DNA from: Hyphococcus formosus
GTDB taxonomy: Bacteria > Pseudomonadota > Alphaproteobacteria > Caulobacterales > Parvularculaceae
NCBI RefSeq assembly: GCF_046736345.1
Contig: NZ_CP157210.1
Location: 310,001-374,000 of the forward strand
Reading direction: 5' to 3'
Length of the DNA stretch: 64,000 bases
Shown: piece after piece, positions 27,585 to 37,211 of the stretch
Numbering within the stretch: position 1 is the stretch's first letter
Layout of the letters: the number at the start of each line of letters is the position of its first letter
Program-made: the position numbers and the translations under genes
Notes under the pieces: model-generated
What the model saw: only the letters and a program-made list of their open reading frames with translations
What the model was told of the DNA's origin: nothing
Databases searched by the model: none

Positions 27585-28774
27585 ACGCCTAATTCATTAA
27601 GCGCATTCTCCAAGCGATTGAACGCGCTATCCCAGCTAAAATGTGCTTCTACGAAAGAGCGGGCGGCAGCGCCCATTTCATTCTTCTTCGTATCATCATC
27701 AAGTAGGAAATTGATCGCGTCGGCCATTTCCTGTGGCGAATGCGCAATCTTCGCTGCGTTAGCATTTGCATTTATCCCGGTCATGGCTTCCGGGCTTGCG
27801 ACGATGGCTTTGCCTGCGGCCATGGCTTCGAGGACTTTGTTCTGTATCCCGCGGGCGACCCTTAAGGGAGCAATCATGACTGAGGCTGAGGCGAGCCAAG
27901 GGCGAATATCGGGCACGCGACCTGTAACGGTAATTCCGTCATGGTGATTTAGCGCGGTAATTACTTTTGTCGGGTTTGAACCAATTATATTGAAACGCGC
28001 GCCGGAGTTTTCCGCGCGAATTTTTGGCCAAACCGCATCCACAAACCCCAGAATGCCTTCGATGTTGGCTTGATAGTCCATCGCACCAACAAATGCGATT
28101 TCACATCGTTTTTCCTCGTCGGCGGAAAATTTCGACAAGTCGAAATATTCTAAATCGACCCCGTTTGTGTACCAATCAACCTTTCGATTGACCGCAGCTC
28201 GGTTGTTAAAGATGTCCGCTTCATCATTTGAAACCGCGAAACTGTGATCGGCCCAATTCGCTATTTTATTTTCTGCCGCGGCTAAGGTTTTCCCTTCGCG
28301 CCGATACAACCGCGAGAGCGGAAGTCGGGCGCGCTCCGCATATTGCAGCCATTTTTCCGAATCTGCGTCACAGAAATCGACAATCCGTTTGCGGTCACCA
28401 ATTTGCCGTTCAATATAAGGGGCCATGGTTGAAGAGAATGCGAATTCCGCGGCAAGTTTTTTTGACCGTAAATTCGCGACGATATTTTGCATTTTCTGAT
28501 GGCGGTAAAAGAAAAAGCTCTGCGGATCACTGGTGAGCAATGCGGGAACACTTTTTGCTTTCGCCCAGAAAGGTTTGATCTCGACAAATGCCGCAGAAGC
28601 GCATTGGCTTCTCAAAAAATCTCGATACTCAAGGTCCGGTGCATCATCGACGAAGCAGGCCAAATGGACACGAAAGCGCGCATTCAAGAATTTCAGTAAA
28701 TGCCATGACCGTATTTTATCGCCTTTATCAGGCGGATAAGGGATACGGTGGGTAAGGAGTAAAACCTCGTCCAT
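27563..28774 (-). CDS. XrtA/PEP-CTERM-system-type glycosyltransferase (TIGR03087-like)
   Basis: 403 residues from ATG 28774, four bases after the femAB-like stop; a longer in-frame start lies inside that gene. It begins LLLTHRIPYPPDKGDKIRSWHLL, the signature opening of the glycosyltransferases linked to exosortase-A loci. A GT-B C-terminal half follows with the nucleotide-sugar region RVARGIQNKVLEAMAAGKAIVAS. It should add a sugar during repeat-unit assembly at the cytoplasmic face. It is the last gene of the leftward operon 27563-38021. Confidence 0.88.
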   Translation of the reverse strand: MDEVLLLTHRIPYPPDKGDKIRSWHLLKFLNARFRVHLACFVDDAPDLEYRDFLRSQCASAAFVEIKPFWAKAKSVPALLTSDPQSFFFYRHQKMQNIVANLRSKKLAAEFAFSSTMAPYIERQIGDRKRIVDFCDADSEKWLQYAERARLPLSRLYRREGKTLAAAENKIANWADHSFAVSNDEADIFNNRAAVNRKVDWYTNGVDLEYFDLSKFSADEEKRCEIAFVGAMDYQANIEGILGFVDAVWPKIRAENSGARFNIIGSNPTKVITALNHHDGITVTGRVPDIRPWLASASVMIAPLRVARGIQNKVLEAMAAGKAIVASPEAMTGINANANAAKIAHSPQEMADAINFLLDDDTKKNEMGAAARSFVEAHFSWDSAFNRLENALNELGVYSSSSA

Positions 28775-28778
28775 AACG

Positions 28779-29837
28779 CTACGGGAAATTAGGGGCGAGC
28801 ATAGGCCCAACTCGGTTGACGATTGGTGCCGGTATTTTCGGCCAGAGCTTTACGAACGCCGCATATTTCGGGTTGTTTGGGCTGATATTCGGAATGCTGT
28901 CGGCTTTAATCGGCTTAATCCGGTAGCGCACTGGTTCGGGATTAAATCCCCATAATTTCTTATAGAAATAGGGGCCGCTATCAATCTTGCTGCGGCCGAA
29001 ATCAAAATAGGAATACCCTTTTTCAGACGCTCGGCGCATCGTGATCCAATATAAGTAGTCAAAAGCACGGGCTTCGCGCGCAGCATCATTCGCGCCAATA
29101 TAATAGGGGAGTACAGTGTCGCCAAAATAGAAATTGACGAGCGAAGCAACCGCGTCACCGCGATAAGTAAGCGTCAAGATTTCGGTGTGGTTGCGGAATT
29201 CATCGACAAGGTTAGCGATAAACCGTTTTGGAAAAACGGGCGTACCAAGACGGTGTAAAGAGTGGGCATAGAGCCGATAAAACACATCTAAATTGCGGCG
29301 CTGATCGAGAACGAGGTCTCCAGCCTCTGCAAGGGCAATTGCCTTTCTAACCTCCGCGCGGCGTTTGCGTGGAATGGCAGCCAAAGCCTCTTTTTCGTTT
29401 TTTATAATCGGCGCTTTGAATCCTGCATGGGTGCCAGATTTATCTTGCCAATGATCAGCTGAAAAATCGCTACGCAACTCGATGTAGTCGACATTGCGAT
29501 TTGTGCCGACTTCTTCCGCAGCGTTTAATAGCCGCGAAAGCGCCTCTTGATCTATCGCTAGCGGGCCGCCGCCAACTGAAAAGGCCGTCGATACCAATGA
29601 ACGCCCGGTGAGGGGGGCTTTCACGTGAGACAAGGAAAGAACGCCCACCAAACGATTGTCGCGGCGTGCGGTTATATATACCGGCGCATAATTATAAATT
29701 TCGTGGGCAATCGCACTCCAACCGGAGAGATGAAAAAAGCTCGCCTCTGGGTGGTTGTTCACAAATGAATCCCACTCCGAACGGTCGACTTGGCCGGATA
29801 CGTGAATTTCGGTTGAATTGGTCATTGCGGTTGGCAT
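28779..29837 (-). CDS. FemAB-like protein, XrtA/PEP-CTERM-system associated (TIGR03019-like)
   Basis: 352 residues from ATG 29837, whose A is shared with the TGA of the deacetylase gene. It has a GNAT-type acyltransferase core with IPRKRRAEVRKAIALAEAG, the FDYLYWITMRRASEKGYSYFDFGRSK stretch and a GPYFYKKLWGF motif. The end, NPKYAAFVKLWPKIP, is typical for this subfamily. FemAB relatives transfer amino acids from aminoacyl-tRNA; here the likely target is the exopolysaccharide or its carrier. It is embedded in the EPS operon. Confidence 0.88.
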   Translation of the reverse strand: MPTAMTNSTEIHVSGQVDRSEWDSFVNNHPEASFFHLSGWSAIAHEIYNYAPVYITARRDNRLVGVLSLSHVKAPLTGRSLVSTAFSVGGGPLAIDQEALSRLLNAAEEVGTNRNVDYIELRSDFSADHWQDKSGTHAGFKAPIIKNEKEALAAIPRKRRAEVRKAIALAEAGDLVLDQRRNLDVFYRLYAHSLHRLGTPVFPKRFIANLVDEFRNHTEILTLTYRGDAVASLVNFYFGDTVLPYYIGANDAAREARAFDYLYWITMRRASEKGYSYFDFGRSKIDSGPYFYKKLWGFNPEPVRYRIKPIKADSIPNISPNNPKYAAFVKLWPKIPAPIVNRVGPMLAPNFP

Positions 29838-30724
29838 CACGCGGTTTCCAGGGCAAGACATTGGTCAATGCGTCGCCACGGATAGGCTGTTAATGTCTTG
29901 TCGAGCTTCGATTCCATCGCCCCTAAATTAATGTAATGACGAATTTTCGATTTGAGGGACGCACGTTTAAGGCGGGGTTGTTCGGGGTCAATTTCCCACG
30001 GATGGAAATAAAAAATAACCGGACCATCAAGGCGGTTCGCCGCTCGTTGAATGAGCTTATCGGTAATGAGGCGGGGGAAGGCGCGATACCATCCGCCCCC
30101 GGCTGTGCTGATCCGTTTACCGAAAAGGTCAGTAGTCGCCACCGGTGCCTCTATGAAATGATGACCTTCGACAGGAAAGAACGGCAATTGAGATGCCTGC
30201 GCATCACCATAATGATCGTGCGCAATTGGATGGCTGCTTGATGAATATTCATAACCGGCCTCGATCAGTACTTCATGCGCCCAAGGTGTTGAGGCATCAA
30301 TGGAAAATCCTGCGGCGCGATAACCGCGAACGGCAATGCCGCCGATGTCCTCAAGCATTGCTTTGGTTTTTTTGATATCGGCAGCGAATTCTTCGCGAGA
30401 TTGCTGGTTAACCTTGGTGTGGTCATAACCGTGGCTGGCGAGTTCATGGCCGCGATCCACGATTTCTCGGATGAGGGATTTATCGCGTTCAGCAACCCAG
30501 CCCAATGTAAAAAATGTTGCCCGAACATCGTTGCGTTCGAACAGGTCGAGGCACCGGCGGGTTGTCTCGCCTACTCGTAATTTATACCCGTCCCAAGAAT
30601 CTCGCGTGACAATGTCGGAAAACGCCCAGACTTGAAAATAGTCCTCCACATCAATCGACATGGCGAATTTTCCAATGGCTGATGGGCCATTGTCGGGCGT
30701 ATTGGTTTGCTCAGCACGGGGCAT
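29837..30724 (-). CDS. Polysaccharide deacetylase with DUF3473 C-terminal domain (XrtA system type)
   Basis: 295 residues from ATG 30724; a GTG at 30742 is also possible and neither has a strong binding site. The NodB domain starts MSIDVEDYFQVWAF (metal Asp) and continues RATFFTLGWVAER, GHELASHGYDH (metal His pair) and RGYRAAGFSID. The C-terminal DUF3473 part contains the WYRAFP and FYFHPWEID motifs. It removes acetyl groups from the polysaccharide. It overlaps the FemAB-like gene by one base. Confidence 0.92.
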   Translation of the reverse strand: MPRAEQTNTPDNGPSAIGKFAMSIDVEDYFQVWAFSDIVTRDSWDGYKLRVGETTRRCLDLFERNDVRATFFTLGWVAERDKSLIREIVDRGHELASHGYDHTKVNQQSREEFAADIKKTKAMLEDIGGIAVRGYRAAGFSIDASTPWAHEVLIEAGYEYSSSSHPIAHDHYGDAQASQLPFFPVEGHHFIEAPVATTDLFGKRISTAGGGWYRAFPRLITDKLIQRAANRLDGPVIFYFHPWEIDPEQPRLKRASLKSKIRHYINLGAMESKLDKTLTAYPWRRIDQCLALETA

Positions 30725-30755
30725 AATTTGCGATTGTCCCACGCAATCAGGTGAA

Positions 30756-32156
30756 TTAGTTACGTGTTTCGTTCAACGCGCTTAATAGCTCTTCCGCACG
30801 GGTCAGGCTCTCGACAATTTTGCGTCGACGATCCTTGCGTCGTTCGTCGAGCGTGACGACCGAACGGGTGAGTTTCATGATGTTCGTGTTCGCCGCTTTC
30901 AATTCTTCGCGTGTCTCGTCAATCGAAGTCGCCAGAGCTTTGCGCCATTGAGGCGTATCTTTGTCTCCAGCAGCTTTAATTGCCTCTGCTTCTTCGGCCG
31001 GAACCTGCGTATCCGTTGCGCCGTTTGATGCCGCTGCGATTGCCGAGGCTACGTCATTCAAGGTCGCCTCTTGACGGTCAGTAGACGCGTCAGCGTTATC
31101 TTTCTTCGCGCGCAAGCGATCAAATACGCTTGTTGAGGCTGTCGGCAGACTAGGCGCAATTGGCGCGTCATCCGCTGGTTTATCTACTTCGACGGTCTCG
31201 GTCGTGTTCGGTTTCGGCGTTTCTTTCTTTTTCGCCTCTACCGGTTTTTCTTCTTTCGTCGCCGGCTTCGCTTCCTCTTTCATCGTCTCCTCGCTTTCGA
31301 CTTTTGAAACAGGCGGCATCGCAGCGGCTTGTTTTCGAGCCTCAAGTTTTTCTTCGCGCAGTTCCGCGCAAACGGTTTCGACAATTTTGGGGGTGATTTC
31401 GTGCTTTTTCTCGAGTGAGCAATAAAGCATCAGGCGATTACAAAGCGTATTGATACGTCGCGGTAGGCCCGTCGTTTCTTCAAAAATGATTTTAAACGCG
31501 CCATCGGCAAATACCGGATCTTCCTGCCAGCCCGCGACCGAAAGGCGATGCAAAATATAATCTCGCGTTTCTTCTTCGGAGAGGCTTTCGAGGTGATAGG
31601 AAGCAATAACGCGCTGTCGCAGTTGTTCCATTTCACTCGACTCGATGATCGTCCGGAACTCAGGTTGGCCAACTAAAAATACCTGGAATAGCGGCGTGCC
31701 TTCGTAATCAAGATTAGAAAGCATTCGTAACTCTTCAAGGGTTTTGAAGGGTAAGTTCTGTGCTTCGTCGATAATCAGAAGCACCCGGCGACCGCGATTT
31801 AGCTGATCGAAGAGATAGTCTTCAAACGCCTCGATCTCGCCAGTGCGGCCTTCACCTTCGGCTTCGATCCGGAATGCAGAAAGGATCTGACTGAGCAACT
31901 CATTCGGTTCGACATTCGAGGTGAGAAGGTTAGCGGCAACGACATTTGAAGAGTTTAACTGATCAAGCAGATGTCCGATGACCATCGATTTCCCAGCGCC
32001 AACAGGGCCGGTAATGACGATGAATCCTTCAGCCTGTTTCAAGCCATAATGTAAATAGGCCATGGCTTTATTGTGGCTACGGCTTCCGTAAAAGAATCGC
32101 GGATCGGGATTCAACCGGAAAGGCGCGTCGGACAGCTTGAAATACTCTTCATACAT
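30756..32156 (-). CDS. XrtA-system ExeA-like AAA ATPase with long charged tail
   Basis: 466 residues. The AAA domain is about 1-270 and begins MYEEYFKLSDAPFRLNPDP, as in ExeA/GspA-type ATPases. Walker A is Gly50-Ser57 (GPVGAGKS) and Walker B Asp130-Glu131 (LLIIDEAQN). The last 190 residues are Lys/Glu/Thr/Pro-rich and disordered-looking, then helical, ending in SLTRAEELLSALNETRN. Such ATPases of exosortase-A loci are usually near 270 residues, so the tail is an extra. It probably energises or couples export machinery at the inner membrane. Confidence 0.88.
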   Translation of the reverse strand: MYEEYFKLSDAPFRLNPDPRFFYGSRSHNKAMAYLHYGLKQAEGFIVITGPVGAGKSMVIGHLLDQLNSSNVVAANLLTSNVEPNELLSQILSAFRIEAEGEGRTGEIEAFEDYLFDQLNRGRRVLLIIDEAQNLPFKTLEELRMLSNLDYEGTPLFQVFLVGQPEFRTIIESSEMEQLRQRVIASYHLESLSEEETRDYILHRLSVAGWQEDPVFADGAFKIIFEETTGLPRRINTLCNRLMLYCSLEKKHEITPKIVETVCAELREEKLEARKQAAAMPPVSKVESEETMKEEAKPATKEEKPVEAKKKETPKPNTTETVEVDKPADDAPIAPSLPTASTSVFDRLRAKKDNADASTDRQEATLNDVASAIAAASNGATDTQVPAEEAEAIKAAGDKDTPQWRKALATSIDETREELKAANTNIMKLTRSVVTLDERRKDRRRKIVESLTRAEELLSALNETRN

Positions 32157-32157
32157 A

Positions 32158-33846
32158 CTAAAAGTCCAAGGTTATCCCCGCGAGAACATTGGTTTCGCTA
32201 TATTCAAGAAGCGGGTTGGGTGCGAAGCGCTCAGTACGCGAGGCTTCGACAAAAATTGAGGCGTTTTCGTAAAGATTATACGAAGCCCCAAGACGTCCAA
32301 TGAGGGTGTTCGTGACACCATTATCGGCCGCCAAATCGTTACAGCTCATAACCGGATCGAAGAGCGGGTCTGATGTATCGAACCCAAAGATCAACGGATT
32401 GGCTTGGCATGTCGCTGGATCAAAGGCCGTATCGGCATAGCGGTAAGTGACCGAGCCATAACCGGTGAGGCGGCGTGACATACGCCGGCGCAAATCGAGT
32501 CCGCCGCCGATGGTTTCGATCTGGCGATAGCCAAAATTATCATCCGAATAAAAGCCGTTAATCGACAATTCGGTTCGGTCATAGGCACCGGTCAAAGCAA
32601 CCGAAGCATTATCTGATACCGAAACGCCAGAGGTTTGAGCCTGACCAAAATTCAGGCTGTTCGCGTACCAGTTTGCTGACTCAATTACAGAGCGCGCAGA
32701 CAATTCATCGCCTTCACGCAGACGATCTGCAAAATCCAATGTCTGCCGTTGAGTTGTGCGATACTGTGTTGAAATTGACTGCGCCCGTGTGCGGAATGAC
32801 CGGCTTGCGGCGGCTGAGAATGTCAGGCGTTCTGAAATTTGGTAGCGCGCATCGGCATCGATAAAATCATCGCCATAGCGTTCGCCATATTCTATGCGGA
32901 GCGATGAGCGCGGACCCGGTTGTGCGGTAAAGCCAGCACGCCAGAAAAATCCAGATAGCAAATCATCGTCAAAGAAGAGGGCGGTCGCAGCATTGGTTTC
33001 AATTTCGTCATAACCAACCGCGCCGGAAAGGGCGAAATTCTGTGTAAGCGCAAATTGCGCATCGGCCGACAATGAACCTTGGCGATATTCGAAGTCCGGG
33101 AAAATATCGACGCCGTCTTCGGTGGTGTCGCTACCATAGGCGGTAAAGCGCATTCTCAGGCGTTCATTTTTCCGGCCCGTATCGTAACGAGCGATGACCT
33201 CATGCGTGAGGGAGTCGTTAAGAGAACTACCGCGGAACAGCGACGCCAGCGATTGCTCGCCATCGACAAAAACCTGAGAGAAGCGGTAGCGAAGTTCCAT
33301 CGACGATTCGTCTGCGAACTTATGAAAGATATAGGGGCTTGCATTATAAGAATGAACGTTTACCCGTTGTGACCGCCCGGCATTGATGTTGCCGGAAAAG
33401 CGCGCATTGTCACCAGCGAGCTGACGCGAGCTAGAACCCGAAAGGTCGAAATAAAGCCAATTATCGACCGCGGTGAAGGTGCTTGTCGCACCAACATTCT
33501 GGTTCACCGCAAAATCCGCATCATCAATGAGATAGGAAAAGTCGAGATCCCCCAATATCATTGCTGTGACACGCGGTGTGGAATAAATCGCGCCACCCGT
33601 CAGCAATGTCGAGGCGATAATCTCATCGTCCTCAAGCCCATCGCGAGCGAGATTTATATTGTCGGAATATGACATGCGTGCCGAGACGCCCGCGGCATAT
33701 CCGAAATAGTCCGTTTGCAGCTTAAGTGGTGCCTCGGGTGCTGCGACCTGGGCGATGGCTGCGCCGGCGAAAACGCTGAGTGCGACGCCGCAAAGAATAG
33801 ATTTTTTCGTCGTAGATTTTAGTTTTGGATTTCCGAGTTGCCCCAT
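32158..33846 (-). CDS. Outer-membrane beta-barrel protein, XrtA-system type (TIGR03016-like)
   Basis: 562 residues from ATG 33846, spaced correctly from AAGGATG; another ATG at 33855 overlaps the kinase stop. A signal peptide of about 30 residues ends GAAIAQ. The rest is amphipathic strands with alternating aromatic residues and many Asn/Asp/Arg turns, ending in a C-terminal Phe (LAGITLDF), as in outer-membrane barrels. The family is found in exosortase-A EPS loci and is assumed to be the outer-membrane pore or anchor. It lies between the BY-kinase-type gene and the ATPase gene. Confidence 0.88.
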   Translation of the reverse strand: MGQLGNPKLKSTTKKSILCGVALSVFAGAAIAQVAAPEAPLKLQTDYFGYAAGVSARMSYSDNINLARDGLEDDEIIASTLLTGGAIYSTPRVTAMILGDLDFSYLIDDADFAVNQNVGATSTFTAVDNWLYFDLSGSSSRQLAGDNARFSGNINAGRSQRVNVHSYNASPYIFHKFADESSMELRYRFSQVFVDGEQSLASLFRGSSLNDSLTHEVIARYDTGRKNERLRMRFTAYGSDTTEDGVDIFPDFEYRQGSLSADAQFALTQNFALSGAVGYDEIETNAATALFFDDDLLSGFFWRAGFTAQPGPRSSLRIEYGERYGDDFIDADARYQISERLTFSAAASRSFRTRAQSISTQYRTTQRQTLDFADRLREGDELSARSVIESANWYANSLNFGQAQTSGVSVSDNASVALTGAYDRTELSINGFYSDDNFGYRQIETIGGGLDLRRRMSRRLTGYGSVTYRYADTAFDPATCQANPLIFGFDTSDPLFDPVMSCNDLAADNGVTNTLIGRLGASYNLYENASIFVEASRTERFAPNPLLEYSETNVLAGITLDF

Positions 33847-33851
33847 TTGGA

Positions 33852-34787
33852 TCATCCTTTATCTGATTGTTTCGCTGTCGCTAGCGATTCTTCGCTGTCC
33901 GCGCGTTCGTAATACTCATAGGAACCGTAATGCGCTCCGCCTGCGCCGATCTGGCACCGGTTGAGCATGACACTGATATTTGGGTTGATTTCCACCAATT
34001 CGTCTATAGCGGCGGCAACGGCTGGTTCTGGCGTTGAATTGGCCTCGACGACAAAGACGATTTCATCCACATATTTCGCGAGAACGACCGCATCCGTCGC
34101 CGCTAGTACGGGCGGCGCATCTAAAATAATGAGCCTGTCTGATTTTTCCATCGCGACTTCGGTCCAAAGCCGCTGGGCCTCAGGCGATCCGAAAAGATCC
34201 GTCGGACGTTCGCTGCGTGCGCCTTCGGGTAAAATGCTCAATGGGCCGTTATTCAAACGCCAGCCCATATCATTCACATTGAGGCGCGGATTACTTAGGC
34301 GGTCTGACAGTCCGGGAAGGTGAGGCAGGCCAAGCCGGTCTCGTACTTTCGGACGGGCGAGATCCGCATCAATCAAAAGCGTTTCGATATTGTCTTCTAA
34401 TGCCAGGCTCAGTGCGATGTTAATCGCGGAAAAGGTTTTGCCTTCGCCAGCGCGGGTTGATGTCACCAATATCAAGTTGCGCTGCTTGCCCGGTGTCCGA
34501 TAGGCTTGGCGTTCACCGCTTGCGCGCAAATAACCGATGCGGCGCAGTAAGCGCCGCTTCACGGCGCGCAGTTCGAGCGCCAGCTGCGTTGAACGGTCGT
34601 TATTATTATAAAACCCGTTCTTGGCGAGTTCTTCGAAATCGAGTTCCAGTTTTTCGGGGCCCACATTCGCGATATCGCTATTGGTGACTTGTTCGGTAAC
34701 CTGATCGCGATCTTTTTTCTTTTTCTTGTTCTTCTTGCCGAACGAAGTCTTCAAAATATTACTTCCGGCTTTTTCAACGACGCTCAT
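33852..34787 (-). CDS. BY-kinase-type tyrosine autokinase of the EPS system
   Basis: 311 residues. It has a basic Lys-rich N-terminus, then a P-loop ATPase with Walker A TSTRAGEGKT about 110-118, Walker A' LLIDADLARP near 138-146, and Walker B LIILDAPPVLAATDA. The tail has a tyrosine cluster at 287, 290, 292 and 293, the autophosphorylation sites of BY-kinases. It lacks membrane helices and should work with the Wzz-like protein encoded just upstream, whose stop overlaps its ATG (ATGA). Phosphorylation cycling controls chain length and export. Confidence 0.92.
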   Translation of the reverse strand: MSVVEKAGSNILKTSFGKKNKKKKKDRDQVTEQVTNSDIANVGPEKLELDFEELAKNGFYNNNDRSTQLALELRAVKRRLLRRIGYLRASGERQAYRTPGKQRNLILVTSTRAGEGKTFSAINIALSLALEDNIETLLIDADLARPKVRDRLGLPHLPGLSDRLSNPRLNVNDMGWRLNNGPLSILPEGARSERPTDLFGSPEAQRLWTEVAMEKSDRLIILDAPPVLAATDAVVLAKYVDEIVFVVEANSTPEPAVAAAIDELVEINPNISVMLNRCQIGAGGAHYGSYEYYERADSEESLATAKQSDKG

Positions 34788-36325
34788 GTCCGTGCCTCCC
34801 CGCCAGTTGGCACCATAAACGCGTTCTCCTGCGTGCCCACTGGCGCAGAAGGTAAACGATAAACGGTTAGATAGCTGTAAATACCGGCAACGGCGACGAG
34901 CCCAAAACAGGCTAGCGCCAGCCGCGTTAAATCTCGCTTCCGGGCAGCGATAACATTCTCGGACGGCACTTCACTTAATGCTCCAAGAACAGGGAGCCCA
35001 AAGGCCTCCTGAAGCTCGCTGGCTTGCGTATAGCTCTTATCAATAAGGACAAGGGCCAATGCTGCGGCCGTGCCAGCGCCCGCGGCGATGATGATGACGC
35101 CAAGAATGAGCAAAAAGCGGGGCGGATCGCTTGGGATAAGGGTTTCGGTTGGATATTCGAAAACCTGATATTCCACGCCGCGCCCTGCGGCACCAAGGTT
35201 ACGCGTGAGGTTCAACCGGTCACGGCGCGCCAATAGTTCTTCGTAGGTTTTTTGCGTTTGTTCATATTCACGAACAATTTGGCGTAGCTCAGCCTCGACG
35301 GCAGGGGCTTGCCCGTGCGCCGCGTCCAATGCGTTTAATTCTTCGATCAATCGGGTCTCGCGCGCTTCGAGCGCTACAACGGCGTCGCGCGCAACGCGTA
35401 GTTCTGATTGCAGGCGTACATATTCAGGATTGAGCGAGAGCGAGTCGCCGTCCTTTTCGAGCTCCTCAATTCGGGCAAGTACGCCGCGAATATCCGGATG
35501 GTTTTCCTCATATTGACTGCGAAGTCCCGCTAGCTCGACTTTCAATCGGTCTAGCTCTCCACCAGATGCACGGCGGGGTGTTGCTGAAAGCAGGTTTTGA
35601 ATTGTCAGGACACGCCCTTTGGTGCGTTCTAGCTCATCGCTAGTTCGCGTAAGTTCGTTTTCTTTTTGCTCATGCTGGCGGTTGGTGCCGAGCGTGGCCC
35701 CAAGCTCGAGCGCATGTTCACTTCGAAATGCAGCAACGCGGCGTTCATTGTCTGTGAGCTTTTCTTCGAATTCTTCGACCTGCAGATCAAGACGCCGGCG
35801 CGCAGCTTCGCTTTCTGTGAGGCTCGCTCCGAGATCTTGCTCTATCAGCAGGTTCAGCACAGCGTCCACGACCGCGCGGGCCACCTTTGGATCGCCATTG
35901 CGATAGGAAATAATGAAATACATATCTCGCGGGCTTTGTATTTCGATTTCACCAGCAACCCAATCGACCATGCCTTGCATTTTTGCCCGGCGTTCAATTG
36001 GGGTCTTGGCTTCGATGGTTTTATCAAGCCCGGCCCGCAGAATGATTTCCTCCACATTCGGACGGGTCAATAATTGAAGTCGCATGACTTCGACGCGTCG
36101 GGAATAGTCCGGACGCGCCGTAAAGCCAGTTAGCACAGGTTCGAGAATGGTTTCCGTTTGAACGAAAACCTGAGCCCGTGATTCATACTGATCGGGGATG
36201 AGCCATACTGCAAACCAGCCGGCCAATGCCGTCAACCACGTAACGGCAACGATAAGCCAACGACGCCTCCAAAGCCCGTTCAGGCTTCGGAGTACTGGTT
36301 GCGGCAATTCAGAAAACTTAAACAA
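34784..36325 (-). CDS. Polysaccharide chain-length determinant (Wzz/GumC-like, XrtA type)
   Basis: 513 residues. The start is TTG 36325, supported by GAGGGATGAG about nine bases upstream and the lack of a nearby in-frame ATG. A membrane helix about 21-41 leads into the Wzz domain, then a periplasmic coiled coil about 165-390. A second helix lies about 425-450 and a third near 472-490. It has no fused kinase; the kinase is the next gene. It sets polymer length and bridges to the export protein. The third hydrophobic segment fits the XrtA-associated subtype. Confidence 0.92.
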   Translation of the reverse strand: MFKFSELPQPVLRSLNGLWRRRWLIVAVTWLTALAGWFAVWLIPDQYESRAQVFVQTETILEPVLTGFTARPDYSRRVEVMRLQLLTRPNVEEIILRAGLDKTIEAKTPIERRAKMQGMVDWVAGEIEIQSPRDMYFIISYRNGDPKVARAVVDAVLNLLIEQDLGASLTESEAARRRLDLQVEEFEEKLTDNERRVAAFRSEHALELGATLGTNRQHEQKENELTRTSDELERTKGRVLTIQNLLSATPRRASGGELDRLKVELAGLRSQYEENHPDIRGVLARIEELEKDGDSLSLNPEYVRLQSELRVARDAVVALEARETRLIEELNALDAAHGQAPAVEAELRQIVREYEQTQKTYEELLARRDRLNLTRNLGAAGRGVEYQVFEYPTETLIPSDPPRFLLILGVIIIAAGAGTAAALALVLIDKSYTQASELQEAFGLPVLGALSEVPSENVIAARKRDLTRLALACFGLVAVAGIYSYLTVYRLPSAPVGTQENAFMVPTGGEART

Positions 36326-36360
36326 CTAAACTCATCCCTCAAAGCCGGTCGTGCGTTCCG

Positions 36361-36999
36361 TTAGAACGCACTTTCCGGGATCAAAATGACATCCCCAGGC
36401 AAGACCGGGACGTTTGCCGCGATGTTCCCTTTACGGAGGAGGTCATCAAGGCGCAGTCGATATGACTGGCGATCCTCGCCATGGCCACGGATAAGAACGG
36501 CGCGATTACCCGCTGCAAATTCTGTCAAACCGCCAACAGCCACCATAACGTCCAGCGTGGTCATGCCAGCTTGATAGGGAAGGGCGATCGGCTTTTGCGC
36601 CTCACCAAGCACGCGGACCTGTTGGTCAAATGTTGACGAGAAATTGCTGACGATGACGGTAACTTCCGGCGCACGGACAAACTCACGCAAAACGCCTTCG
36701 AGATCCGTTGCTAGGGTCGATGGTGTTTTACCGGCTGCGACCATGTCTTCCACCAATGGGGTAGAAATGCGGCCATCCGGGCGAACAGTTACATTGGTTG
36801 AGAGTTCCGGCGCGCGCCAAACAAAGATTTCAAGCTGATCAAGCGGCCCAATCAAGTAGTCTGGTGCGGTTGCGGCTGCTGCGCTGGCGTTAGTCGGCGC
36901 TGCCTCTAATTTTTCGCCTCCGATAGACGAACAGGCAGCAAGAATTCCGAATACCGCGACGGCAGCGAAAAGTCGTGCAAATTCAATTAATTTATTCAT
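36361..36999 (-). CDS. Polysaccharide export lipoprotein (Wza-like, XrtA type)
   Basis: 212 residues from ATG 36999, preceded by GAGG and AGGA; a longer in-frame ORF start is rejected because it would hide the signal peptide. The lipobox ends Leu-Ala-Ala-Cys23. The PES domain begins DYLIGPLDQLEIFVWRAPELS and reads on through VRPDGRISTPLVEDMVAAG. A SLBB domain carries VRVLGEAQKPIALPYQAGMTTLDVMVAVGGL. It forms the outer-membrane export channel for the polymer. It is the second gene of the leftward EPS operon. Confidence 0.93.
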   Translation of the reverse strand: MNKLIEFARLFAAVAVFGILAACSSIGGEKLEAAPTNASAAAATAPDYLIGPLDQLEIFVWRAPELSTNVTVRPDGRISTPLVEDMVAAGKTPSTLATDLEGVLREFVRAPEVTVIVSNFSSTFDQQVRVLGEAQKPIALPYQAGMTTLDVMVAVGGLTEFAAGNRAVLIRGHGEDRQSYRLRLDDLLRKGNIAANVPVLPGDVILIPESAF

Positions 37000-37211
37000 A
37001 TTCCTAACCTCTATGGCGTCCAGTGAGCTATGGGTCGGCGCGATAGCCCCGTTTGTCGCACAATAGTCTAAAGGCAACGCAAATTCTTTGCCATGCCCCT
37101 TAAGTTTTGCGCCGTAAAACGTCGAATTTTGGCCTGAACTGAAAAACTGGCCATTTACCCTCTCAGAGATGTCCGCTGATTCCGGAAAAATCCGTACCGC
37201 AAATGCGTAAA

